From positions 25,359,236-25,423,235 of the forward strand of contig NC_068356.1 in NCBI RefSeq assembly GCF_020536995.1: DNA of 64,000 bases, in the 5' to 3' direction. Made by a program: the position numbers and the translations under genes. Source of the stretch: Dreissena polymorpha. Its lineage: Eukaryota; Mollusca; Bivalvia; Myida; Dreissenidae. Of this stretch, positions 35,011 through 46,820 are shown piece by piece; positions within the stretch are counted from its first letter, which is position 1; each line of letters opens with the position of its first letter. The notes under the pieces are model-generated. The model saw nothing but the letters and a program-made list of their open reading frames with translations. It did no database searches and was not told where the DNA came from.

Positions 35011-38000
35011 GTACGTATAATGGTACTTAAATATGCTTCGTGCTGTAAATATATTTTATTAAATGAAAACAATATCAATCATTAATTTATTGACATGTTT
35101 TTGTGTTCTTATATAAATGACTAAATGCTTTTGCTTTTATTTGAACTTAACCATTTATTTTTATTCTCAAATGTGGTTTCACTCCGTTACTTCGCAAAGA
35201 TAATAAACCACGATCATACACTATGCGTCAAACACGATTAAATGTAAGCAATTCACATAAACAGTGACCTATACAAACAATAGGTCCCTTGCATAAAGTA
35301 TATGTGTTACCTGATCATACCTGAGCATATTGAAATGTGTCAAACTAATTTGTCATTTATAAAAAAATATATATGCAAGAACTGTTTATCTTTACCGCCT
35401 GTTGAATGTTAAATTTGTGTTTAGATTGTTTTCCGTGACAATCGGTTAGTATACAAATACATTGAAATCATGGTATTATTTTAACATGTGACATAATTTT
35501 ATATTAAAATATGTACGATCCTTGAAAATTAGATTTTCAACAACTTTGGTGTTTGAATCATTCAATTGTGTTAATTGTTATGAATTGATTCGTGACTATC
35601 CTAAATTTCAACTTCGAGTGTATTAAATGCTATTAACATTGTTAATATTTAAATATGTAAATAAACGGTATGTTGTGTTTTGTTTATTAAAATGTAATAG
35701 CTAGTAAAAAGCAATCGAATGACCTCACCCAACCCACCCCGAAAACTTATTTAATTGACATAATAAACCGTTTTTGTGTACCGGTACGTACGTGAAATAA
35801 ATAGACTTATTTGCTCGTCAAGAGCATTATTATATACTCTTTGTCTTAATGTTAAGTTTTATTTACTTTATACTTAAGTGTTGAATGTAGAATTCAAATT
35901 TCACTTAGTCATTTTCATAATGGTCGGGAAAATATATATAACCCTGGATAGCAGCACTCATGAAACCCTGTTGCTTACGTAATTGGCTCGTGTCAACTAA
36001 TAATAAACACCGAACTATAACCCATGTGATCACAATCGTGTTGTCAATCTATATTATGAAATTAAAATTAATAAACCAATGTTTGGCAACAATACGTTGA
36101 CGGCCAGTCACTACCGGAAATCTTGTCAGCAGAGTTTCTGATGAGCGACACTTGTAAGGACATGTGTGGGCGTGTGTAAATTTAATCAGTTCCCTCTGCG
36201 CCTGTGGCTGCATTTTGTGAGGACCGGGGTGTGTCCCACCACTCATACCCAATTAACTAACTTTACTCACGAATGTTGGGGCGAATTTTGAAGTATAGGT
36301 GCAATGACGTCTAGCAATTTAGTTTGAAAGATTTTCCATTTTGCGTGAGTTTTTATTTGGGGGGGGGGGGGGGCCGGATTGCCCAGAAGAAAGGCCGACT
36401 GTCCGGTATGGTGACCATCACACTAACTCGCATGCTTCCGGATTGAACACTAGTCGCCTGGGTGAGAAGAGCATGCACCAACAACTGCGGTAAGTCATAA
36501 TGATCGATTTATTTAACAAGGTTTGGCAGAAATATGTAGATTTCCAGTCTCACTGAAAGAACACTAGTTTGCTTTTTTCTCATTGGCCATACTTAATACG
36601 TAATATTACGCATCATAATGATTTATTTATATATTTGTGTTTAACAAGAAGATAGTTAAGTGATTATTAATGGATAATTAGACAGAAATAACCAATCGCG
36701 AGCCTCCTTTTGTAATAATCAATACATGTTAATCGCTAAAATTTCTTTCTTTGAAATGTGAGAATCGAGAGAATGAGAATATTGCACATAAGAGTAACAA
36801 GATGTCATGTTCATTTTTGTGCAGAATTGACTTTTGAATGTACAAGCACGCAAGTAATGGATGCAAAAGAATGCCACATACTTTTAAATATGTCTCTTAA
36901 TTATTTTAATATTTAACAGTTCTTTAAAAAAATTGCCAATATATAATCGATAACAATTCTTTAGTGGGTTTCTATCCTGACAAACTCGCATTTACTCATT
37001 TGAGTCATTTTTAGTTATTTAATGTTTAGATACTGTTGGAAATTCTGTTCAAAGTAATACAGATGAGAGTGATCTGTATTGTGTTCCCCGTAGAGCTAGA
37101 CGTGTAAGAATTTATGTTAATTAATTAATTCTTTCAGCTCATGTCATACTCCAGCATGTAACTGTCTACGGATTCAGTACACGCATGCATTGTTGAATGC
37201 CACTCCTGTAAATGACTTTATGGATGGGCCTGAGACGACAAGATCGTCTGTTAAAGGAAGTTAATTGCTCACGTGACTTATTTATCATTTAATAAACTAT
37301 AGTTTATGATTGGAAGAATAGCTTTAAAAATTCAACAAAATAACTACACAAATGCAAAAGCTTGAAACTGTTCATATTAAATGCTTTTTTTAATGTTTTA
37401 GTGTAAATTTAAAATGATTTAATTTAGCGTTTATTTACCATAACACATTTATCTTACAGATCTAGATGTAAGTAGTTTTGTTTGCATGGTTTATAATTGA
37501 ATTAGATTAAAACAACATTGTTTGTTCCTTCTGCCATCTTCAAAATATTCCGTTAAATAGATCGGCGAAACGTATGATCGCTTACTTTTTTACGAAACAC
37601 TCATTGTTTCCTACGCTAGTAAGGACTTTTAAACACAGAAATCTTCCACATTTTTGTACACGTACACATCAATTAAATGTGTTAGACACTCCTTAATTTC
37701 TTAACTATTCTGTTTCAATGCATTTTTGTTGTAACATTATTGATTATATTGCATTATGTGCTGTATTTCAACTCTTGCATCCTATGTCATTCAAAATGAT
37801 TTAAATCTCTTGTGATCAAGGTCATGCATGGATCAAGCAATGTCACTTGCGAAAATGACTTGATGGATGGAAACCATATGTACGGGTATTCTGTTTGATT
37901 AATTCGTCGTTTCAAGAAACTATAAGTAGAAGACAAACACTTGTACACTAACTCTAATACACGCTGAAACAATGGCGTTTGCATCAACTAACAGAAACGC

Positions 38001-39045
38001 AGTCTTGCCAGGAGCTTCCCTGTCCTTTCTAGGGTCACTCAATGTTTCATGGTCTCAAGAGCGGACAGAGTAGCTGAGCTGGAACTAAGCTGACCATAGT
38101 GCATAAGACACACTTTCGCATGAGGTGGCTCAATTGGTGGGTAAAGTTGAATAATTGGCCTTTACATTATGTTATGCAATATTCTGTTACAAAAATGCAC
38201 TGTATCAAATGTCCTCATTGATTCATATATTACGCGGTTAATGTAACAATCCAAAGTATTTAGAGGCTGTGCCTATGTAATGAATCTGATTAATCTGAAC
38301 TTAAGTATAAATCATTATTAAATTTAATGGACCTTTCATGTTTTGGTAAATTGACAAAATGAAAAAAAATGTTTCAGGTTCGCAAATTTTCGTTGTAGTA
38401 ATGATATCTGCGAGGAAACAGTAAAACTGAACATTTGCCATGCTCTAAAACATCCATTATATGCATCTTTGACGATTTAAAAACCTGCAAATTATAAAGC
38501 GTTTCAAATGCGATACGATAGAATAATTTGGAGAGCTCTGTTGTTGCCGTTATATTTTGTGATACGGCGAGGATTGCTTATATAAAGTATAAAAAACGTC
38601 GCTACGTATTTTACCAAAACGTGAGAAGCCCCTTTAATATCTTTACTATGTTATGGTTTCAGTCCTCCACTTTTTATGTACAATTTAAGAATTAAATTTA
38701 TTTGATCTATCATTTGCTTATGTAAGTCAAGCAAAAGTCTGGTGTTATAGTTGCAAATTTTGAAATTTATGAAAAACTCAAATTTTTGTACAATTGAATA
38801 TGTACATTCAGTTTATTCAGCATATGTGTATGTTAGTTCATCAAAACTTCGTATGGTATTGCATGTATTTGTTATTTGTGACAAATCACCAAACATATTA
38901 TACTTGTACGTAGTATCATATTCCGCGACCAATATAATACTGATATATACGAACTTGTATCCACCGTGAAATTATGATATGTAGATACATGTATATGTTA
39001 AACTATCTGTAAATAACAAAAACTGTGAAGTTTACGTCAATACAA
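35011..39045. other. 4 kb without recognisable gene
   Basis: AT-rich sequence. It has a G-run of about 15 at 36358-36372 and no open frame with a recognisable domain. The stretch 36100-36260 is GC-richer but gave no match that I recognise. Confidence 0.5.
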
Positions 39046-39115
39046 CATACCGTCTGTCTGTCTGTCTGTCCGTCCGTCCGTCCGTCCGTCCGTCCGTCCG
39101 TCCGTCCGTCCGTCC

Positions 39116-39210
<95 letters not shown>

Positions 39211-39325
39211 GGTCCGTCCGTCCGTCCGTCTGTCTGTCTGTCTGTCTATTTATTTATTCATTTATTTATGTATTTATTTATTTATTTGTTTATTTATTTA
39301 TTATTTTTTTATTTTATTTATTCAT
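39046..39325. repeat. (CTGT/CCGT)n then (TTTA)n microsatellite
   Basis: About 48 tetranucleotide units switching between CTGT and CCGT, then TTTA-rich sequence. The left breakpoint of the 6.86-kb tandem duplication falls at the switch (39242-39244). Confidence 0.97.
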
Positions 39326-39963
39326 GTTGGAACAGAGGCATGCATACCTGTGATATGTTTGATAATTAGTGCAGCTTCAAGCGCAGATGGACCTCATACA
39401 GTTCGAAATACACACACATACAGCAGATAATGTTTCAACCGAAATCTCTTAGTGCCTATTCAGTTAAAATGATCGTTGAACAAAGTTATGATTCATTACT
39501 TCACATTTTTCGTTTTTAAGTTCTTCCGGGAACAACTGTTTGCTGTCAATGAGTGCCATTATACTAATTGCGTTCGGAGGTTAACACTACAGAATATTTA
39601 GAGCTAACCTTTGTACTTGATGGTCAAAGTTCAACTATGGGATATTTTTCTGTGAAATAACATCAACAATATAAAATCGTTTTAAATTTATTGCAAACAT
39701 ATCTTTAATTGTTTATTTCTTAACGACTTGAACTTTTAAGCACTCACTATTATTGTACAAGTGTCATAATACAGAGGATTATCCATACGTAGTTAGAATA
39801 TACAATATGTTAACGGTGTGTCATAATTTTCGGACACTGACTTCTGGAAAATTTTCTAAATGGTCGGATATGAAACAATTCAATTATGGTTAAGCGTCCG
39901 AGTTATTACGATAGTCGTGAATGTGCGAAATTATCGTATAAAGTTTTAAGTTCTTTATAATCT

Positions 39964-42900
39964 TTTTTTAAATTTTTGTTTATCTTATTAGATCTTGACA
40001 TGTTAAATCAATAGTTAAGCTTTGTCTTCTTCTATGAATAGTCTCAACAACAAATTTAACAATTTCTTGGGAATATGGACAGTACAAGAACAAGTGCATA
40101 ATATTTTCAACTTCATTATTACAAAATGTACAAAGATTATTGGCAGCAATTCTCATTTTGAACATAAGTAATTTTGTTCCTAAGATTATGTTGACTATTC
40201 TGCATTGGAACCATCTTATATATGTATCTTTAGTAAGGTTGAACACGAGTTTATGTATGTTTTTCCAGTCAATATTAACAAATTCCGAATTCCATTGTGT
40301 TTGACAAGCTGGAATGTCATTGTTTTGGATTAAGATTTTATAAATATGTTTTTCTTCTTTTGGACTGCTTACAATTTTCTTTATGTATGTAGGTAATATA
40401 GGCCATTGGGTTTTATTGTCAAAATTCGGCATATCTTCAAAAGGTTCTATATATTTACTTATAATACTAGTTAATCCTTGGTATAATAAGAAATTTATGT
40501 TTGTTCCAACATGTTGGTCCAAAGATTCTTTGGAAATAAAGCAATTTTTTCCTGTCATAAAATCTTTCACAAAACGAATACCTCGATCTTATAGACTTTT
40601 AATATAAATATGGCTATTGTAAATTTTAAAATTATGATTGTAAAATAGAGGCATATCTAGAATATCATTACAATTTATTATAGGTAGCTTTTCAATATAC
40701 AAAACATAGTTATTAATAACATCAAGCCAAAATTTATTTTTCAAATGTAAACATATTTTTTCTGCATACATTTTGCCAGTATTAAACATAGTTTTGAAAT
40801 CTATTATCGACTTAACTAGTGTATAACAATTTCCGTCGCCTGACAATAATCTTTTAAGCCATGTTATTTTCATGTATTTTTCATAAGAACATATTTCTAT
40901 CATATCAAGCCCACCTTCGTTATATTTCTTAACAATTACACTAGCTTTTATTTTGCTTGGTCCTGCCCAAATGAAGTCATAAATTGTTGACTAATTGTTT
41001 TCATGATGTCTTTTCTTGGATTAGGTAGTGATACAAATAAGTGAGTTAGTAAAGGAAGAAGTAATGATTTGACAATAGTTATCTTTCCAAGCGGTGTTAT
41101 ATTTCTACGGTTTCAATGACTTATTGTTCTTTTAATACTTTCAATTTTGTTCTCGAAATTTATCATTATCATGTTTTCTAACTTAACATCAAACACAATT
41201 CCAAGAACTTTAAAAGAAGAAGCTCCCCATGTCAGTTTGTATTTGGCTTTTATTGATCGAGTACTATATTTCATGGAACCTATCCAAACTAATTAGTTTT
41301 TTCATAGTTAATGTTAAGTCCAGAATATCTTGAAAATTCATAAAGCATATCTAACGTACAATTAAGGGATGATTCTGACCCGTCAAGAAGTAGAGATGTA
41401 TCATCTGCAAATTGAGATATTTTATATTCAATGTCTTTTATTGTTATGCCCTTTATTTCCTTGTTTTCTCTTATTTTAATAGCAAGAATTTCTGCACATA
41501 TAATGAAAATATAAGCACTGATTGGGTCTCCTTGACGACAGCCCCTCTCTATACAGAAAGTGTTTGACAAAAAACCGTTTATTTGTATTGAGGCCATAGT
41601 ATTATGCAAGAACATAGATATCCATTTTTGAAACATTGGTCCGAAATTTATAAAAAAGCAAATGGCTGTTTCTATAAACTTAAAAGACAAGGTATCGAAT
41701 ACTTTCTCAAAATCGATTGTCATTAGTAATCCAGGTAATTCATCATCCTCAGCATATTTCAATACATCATAAAGCAATCTAGTGTTTTCACCAATAAATC
41801 GACCTTTTATGAAACCAGTATGATCTTTAGAGATTAAAATATCAAGGACTGTTTTTAATCTATTAGCAATGTAGCCTGATGCTAGTTTGTACACTGCATT
41901 TAATAATGTTAATGATCGCAGGTTTTTTTAAAATAACATCTTGGTTTGTTTTCTTTTGGAATGCAAGTTATAATACCATGTTTTTGTGTTATGGACAAGG
42001 AGTTTGTAATAAAAGCATAATTTATACTCCTTACTATAAAATGACCTAACTTATTCCAAAACACCTTAAAGAATTCAGCAGTGAATCCATTTGAGCCTGG
42101 ACTTTTGCCATGTTTCATATCTTTAAGTGTTATTGATATTTCTTCAATATTAAGGAGTCCTTCTAATGAATCAGATTGAACTTTATTCAATTTTGGTAGT
42201 TTTACATTTGATAAATCAGCTTTTATATCATTTTCAATTTCGTTGTCACTTTTTTGTATAGTGTTTTATAGAATGAAGCAGCTTCATTTAAAATATCATT
42301 TTGCTTATTCAACTTAGCACCATTTTCTAAATCAATAAAAGGTATCGACTTGTTTTTATAATGGTTTGATTCAAGTGAGCAAAAGTATTATGAGTTTTTT
42401 TTTACCATCTTCGATCCATTTAGCTCTAGAACGTAAGTGCCCCTTTAAGTTTATTTTCCCGAACATTTTCTAATTCATTTTGTAAGGCAAGTAGTTGGTC
42501 TACATTAGTTTTATTTAATGATTTTTGAAGTCTATCAATTTGATGAATTAAATTAGATTCATTGTTTTTGTTTGGTTTAGTTTTATATGATGAGAATGAA
42601 AAAGTTTTTCCTCTTATTTCCATAAGTAGTGTTTCTAGAAATAACAGGTCATTGATAACAAACTGTATGTTACTATTGTCGATGTTTTTAATATTTTCTA
42701 TGTTGTATATTGGAAAACAATATTGTTGTTCAACATTTTCAATTAAAGTATTTATGCAGTTTAAATATTCAATATCCTTAAACAGGGAATTATTTAATTT
42801 CCATATCCCTTTTCCATGTGGTATATCTTAAAAACTTATTTCTAGGTCAATAATGGAATGATCTCATTTATAACTTTTATCAATTGTAGATTTTCAAATT

Positions 42901-42976
42901 TTGGATGACAAACTATTAAAGGTAAGAAAAAATCAAGTCTAGCCTGTTGCAATGGTGTTAATCGTCTCCATGTATA
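39964..42976 (-). mobile_element. Tx1/L1-like LINE, copy 1, with 17-bp target-site duplications
   Basis: A perfect direct repeat TAAGTTCTTTATAATCT flanks the element at 39947-39963 and 42977-42993. On the minus strand the body starts within the endonuclease C-terminus (the RRLTPLQQARLDFF block), continues through the reverse transcriptase and ends with a poly-A-like tail next to the duplication. That is the signature of target-primed reverse transcription with 5' truncation. About 3.0 kb. Confidence 0.93.
39980..42976 (-). pseudogene. LINE reverse transcriptase ORF (broken), copy 1
   Basis: Minus-strand pieces line up in order: endonuclease end; linker (EIRGKTFSFSSYKTK); HGKSPGSNGFTAEFF; GYIANRLKTVLD; LLMTIDFEKVFDTLSF; GCRQGDPISAYIF; the catalytic ISQFADDTSLLL; the thumb; and a C-terminal zinc knuckle (CTFCNNEVENIMHLFLYCPY). 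The frame is broken by a poly-T slip near 41920, a stop near 41288 and a few others. The family is Tx1/L1-like by the order and wording of the motifs. Not functional. Confidence 0.88.
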
Positions 42977-43129
42977 TAAGTTCTTTATAATCTAGTTTCT
43001 ATCTAAGATACCCAGAATTTGATATATATTGGTTTATTCAATTTATACAAAAGACATACAGCCCATGAGTATACATGATCAAAACATATTTAAAGGCATA
43101 ACATATGATCAGTTTTGAATTACATAAGT

Positions 43130-43640
43130 TGTTAAATAAGGTATCAATACATGAAAAGGTCAAGGACAAGATTTTTTTTTATTACAACATTTAGAATCTA
43201 TAAAACAATTCATGCTATAACGATAACACCAAAAACAACAAAGACGAATCTACAACAAAGCGAGAAGTCAAGTTTGAGTAATGAATTATATATACAATCA
43301 ATCATAATAATATTAATACAGGTTTCTTTGAATAAATGCTTTATGTACATACATAGCTAAGTTTCTGTTGGAACTTGTATTATCCGATTGCATTAATTCA
43401 ATAAATTTTATCATGTTTGGTCTTTTCCAGTAATGTTTATTCATATACAATTTCCTAATATCATCACATAAGGAACATTCTAATCAAAAATGATATTCAT
43501 CCTCAAGAACATGTTTGAATTTTCACGCCAAGTATCTGTTTGCAACAATTTAAGTGAACTCTTTCAATTGCCATTGACTCAGTTAAGCCCCATATATATT
43601 AAACAGATATAAACGTCTAGAAAAAAGTTTAATTGATTGA
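43130..43640 (-). pseudogene. Second LINE remnant (C-terminal end), copy 1
   Basis: The minus strand reads SMAIERVHLNCCKQILGVK, then VLEDEYHF and CDDIRKLYMNKHYWKRPNMI. These phrases belong to the C-terminal end of a LINE protein common in molluscs. The piece is short and holds stops. The Tx1-like LINE lies directly downstream of it. Confidence 0.6.
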
Positions 43641-44161
43641 ATTTTTTCGAACCATAAACACTGAAAATCCATGTCAATGAACATAACACATTTCTTTAAA
43701 GTAAACTTAGCTTGGGGTAATTTGGATAGAAAATATCAAACGTAAATCGAGTTCTATCCATTGCGTCGATCGTACGCAAGTAACTGGCGTGGCGTAAGTG
43801 AGAAATATAGTAACTGTTGTTCAAAGTGGCGGTTAACGGATGATTTTTGAATATTTTCGTCGGATTTTTTAAATAGTGTGTACATTTACCATACTTATTC
43901 GATACTATACTTACGCGCAGGATGATCTACTTATATCCATTTTACCTCGGTATAGATCATGTTTATGCCTTATCAATATTAAAAAAGTTATTGAAGACTT
44001 AATACGCAAGTGCCTCGTTGTTGACGATTGACACGGTTCATTGTATGTGCATTTTAGGCCATATATAAGGTTTTCTCAGCAGTTTTCATGGAAAGGTGGA
44101 CTCAAGAACAATCATAGTTTACCTTGCATGAGCACCAGGATGCTTCAAACAGGCAATCGCC

Positions 44162-44183
44162 TGTAGTAGTAGTAGTAGTAGTT

Positions 44184-44240
<57 letters not shown>

Positions 44241-44241
44241 A

Positions 44242-44274
<33 letters not shown>

Positions 44275-44412
44275 AAGTAGTAGTAGTAGTAGTAATAGTA
44301 GTAGTAGTAGTAGTAGTAGTAGAAGCAGCAGCAGCAACAACAGCAGCAGCAGTAGTAGAAGTAGTAATAGTAGTAGTAGTAGTAATAGTAGTACTAATAG
44401 TAGTATGTTATG
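44162..44412. repeat. (AGT)n trinucleotide repeat, copy 1
   Basis: About 80 units with AAT, AGA, AGC and AAC variants at fixed places. Gives poly-Val on plus and poly-Leu on minus, neither likely to be translated. Its counterpart at 51019-51281 is longer by four units, and the internal AAT interruption pattern differs. Confidence 0.95.
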
Positions 44413-44489
44413 TTATATCAGAGCTTGCTTTTGGAACGTTTTCATTGGCTGATTAATTTGAGGGAACAAGATAGTATTTGATTGGCTGA

Positions 44490-44735
44490 CTAACTCGTGG
44501 CCACGAGTTAGCTAAGTCGGGATCTCGAGATCTCAAAATTCTCTCCTCTTTTGTTTAATGCACCTTTCCTTTATTTACTGCACCGCTCTTTTTTTTATTG
44601 CACTCCTCTTTTATTTAGTTTTACACTCCTCTTTTTTCTATCTCGTGGCCACGACATAACTAGCTCGTGGCCACGATTTACTAAGTCGTGGCCACGAGAA
44701 AGAAAAAAGAGGAGTGCAATATAAAAACAGAGGAG
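44490..44735. repeat. Cluster of TCGTGGCCACGA palindromes, copy 1
   Basis: Four copies of the perfect 12-bp palindrome TCGTGGCCACGA lie between 44498 and 44698, with inverted GCACTCCTCTTTT / AAAAGAGGAGTGC blocks between them. The region would form a compound hairpin. Confidence 0.85.
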
Positions 44736-45047
44736 TGAATGGCACCTCTATGCCACCGTATTGAGGAGACATGGAACACATATTTTGTTCCAATACACGT
44801 GCGGAAGAATTGCTTTCATTTACGTACGAATTGCTTTCGAATGCTAACGAATGGCTTTCCCGTGCGCACATAATAGTGAATAAAGTGCGCACGTATTCAT
44901 CTATATGTTCACACGCATAGGCGTTTACATGCGCACATATTGAGTTTACTAGCGCGCATGATTTTCGTTCTGCGTGCGCAAGTTTTACTTTTTCATTGAT
45001 CTATTTATCACATGTGCACGTATTGCTTTCATGTGCGCTCGTATTAC

Positions 45048-45279
45048 TTTAACCCATTTATGCCCAGTGGACTCTCCCATCCTTTAAAATTGGATCGATT
45101 TATTTCCAAAATTAGGGATGTCTAGTATATTTATTTCTATATTTAGAATATTACTTACTACAATTCCTTTAAGCAAACAGCGTATACCCAGATGAGACGT
45201 CGCATCATGCGGCGTGTCATCTGGGTCTACGCTGTTTGCAATGTTCTTTTTTCAGGACGCTAGGCATGAATGGGTTAAA
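45048..45279. mobile_element. MITE with TTTAACCCATT termini, copy 1
   Basis: TIRs TTTAACCCATT (45048-45058) and AATGGGTTAAA (45269-45279). The inside has a strong hairpin (CAAACAGCGTA…TACGCTGTTTG with CAGATGAGACG/CATCTGGG arms). About 232 bp. I recognise it from memory as an abundant dreissenid repeat. Confidence 0.8.
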
Positions 45280-46820
45280 TTGCGCACATATTGATATCAC
45301 GTGCGCATGTATTCATTGATACACACTTCCGTGCGCACGTTATCACTAGAGTCCAAATAACATGAATAATAAGACATAATATACCGATAACGTCTAAACG
45401 TTTAACTTTGATTTCCTTTAGCAAATTGATATCAACGTATATTTCAGTTTTTCTTCTTAAATCATTGCTAATACACACAAGATAAGTATTGATGCAAAGC
45501 ATCAAGGGCGTCGGGAATTTCAGTGTAAAAGGTACCCAATGAAGTTACATGGAGTGATTTTTTTTCTACTGTAAATATTAATATATTGGCCGTTTATTTT
45601 AAACAAAATAGAAAAAGATACTGGTATAATCATTATCTGTGATTTTGTGTTATAACCCCCCCAATAATCATTATTTATGATGTTGTGTTATAACCCCAAA
45701 ATAACCATTATCTATGATTTTGTGTTGTTACTCCCAAATACTTCATAGTTCATTTTATTTACATTGGTTTCCTTTTTTTTACTGGTTTCCGTGTGCAATT
45801 TTCATTAATGGAACAGAACTGTGTAGGTTTTAAAAAATCTGCTTCATCTTGTAAGCGTAATTTCATATTTTTCTCATGTTCAAGGGGAGATGATTCTGAA
45901 CTTATTCTTACGTTGCTCATTTACGATGGGGTTTGAGTACTCATTGATATGAAAACACTGTAAAAGTTTGAAAAAAATTGAATGAAAACTGTAAATTGTA
46001 TAAAGAAGCTGCATTTCACAATACTTTTAAATTCAGTAAAAGATCATAATAGATTTATTGCTCCGATATTCATCATTTTCAAAAGGGTTCGAGTAATACT
46101 GTCTATTTATTTATTCATTTATTTATGTATTTATTTATTTATTTGTTTATTTATTTATTATTTTTTTATTTTATTTATTCATGTTGGAACAGAGGCATGC
46201 ATACCTGTGATATGTTTGATAATTAGTGCAGCTTCAAGCGCAGATGGACCTCATACAGTTCGAAATACACACACATACAGCAGATAATGTTTCAACCGAA
46301 ATCTCTTAGTGCCTATTCAGTTAAAATGATCGTTGAACAAAGTTATGATTCATTACTTCACATTTTTCGTTTTTAAGTTCTTCCGGGAACAACTGTTTGC
46401 TGTCAATGAGTGCCATTATACTAATTGCGTTCGGAGGTTAACACTACAGAATATTTAGAGCTAACCTTTGTACTTGATGGTCAAAGTTCAACTATGGGAT
46501 ATTTTTCTGTGAAATAACATCAACAATATAAAATCGTTTTAAATTTATTGCAAACATATCTTTAATTGTTTATTTCTTAACGACTTGAACTTTTAAGCAC
46601 TCACTATTATTGTACAAGTGTCATAATACAGAGGATTATCCATACGTAGTTAGAATATACAATATGTTAACGGTGTGTCATAATTTTCGGACACTGACTT
46701 CTGGAAAATTTTCTAAATGGTCGGATATGAAACAATTCAATTATGGTTAAGCGTCCGAGTTATTACGATAGTCGTGAATGTGCGAAATTATCGTATAAAG
46801 TTTTAAGTTCTTTATAATCT

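Larger units (their letters stand above)
39242..46098. repeat. Tandem duplication, copy 1 (6,857 bp)
   Basis: Matches 46099-52967 at a constant offset of 6857, rising to 6869 after the AGT repeat. All sizeable open frames are residue-for-residue the same in both copies apart from those inside the AGT repeat. The junction at 46099-46101 reads CTG, which is also present at the left edge (39242-39244) and directly after copy 2 (52968-52970). Confidence 0.97.

Noticed and set aside
39025-39369. Ser/Val/Cys/Leu repeat open frame
   Set aside because: Comes from the CTGT/CCGT microsatellite.
44119-44456. Poly-Leu and poly-Val open frames (also 50976-51325)
   Set aside because: They are translations of the AGT trinucleotide repeat on the two strands; no start context, domain or splice support.
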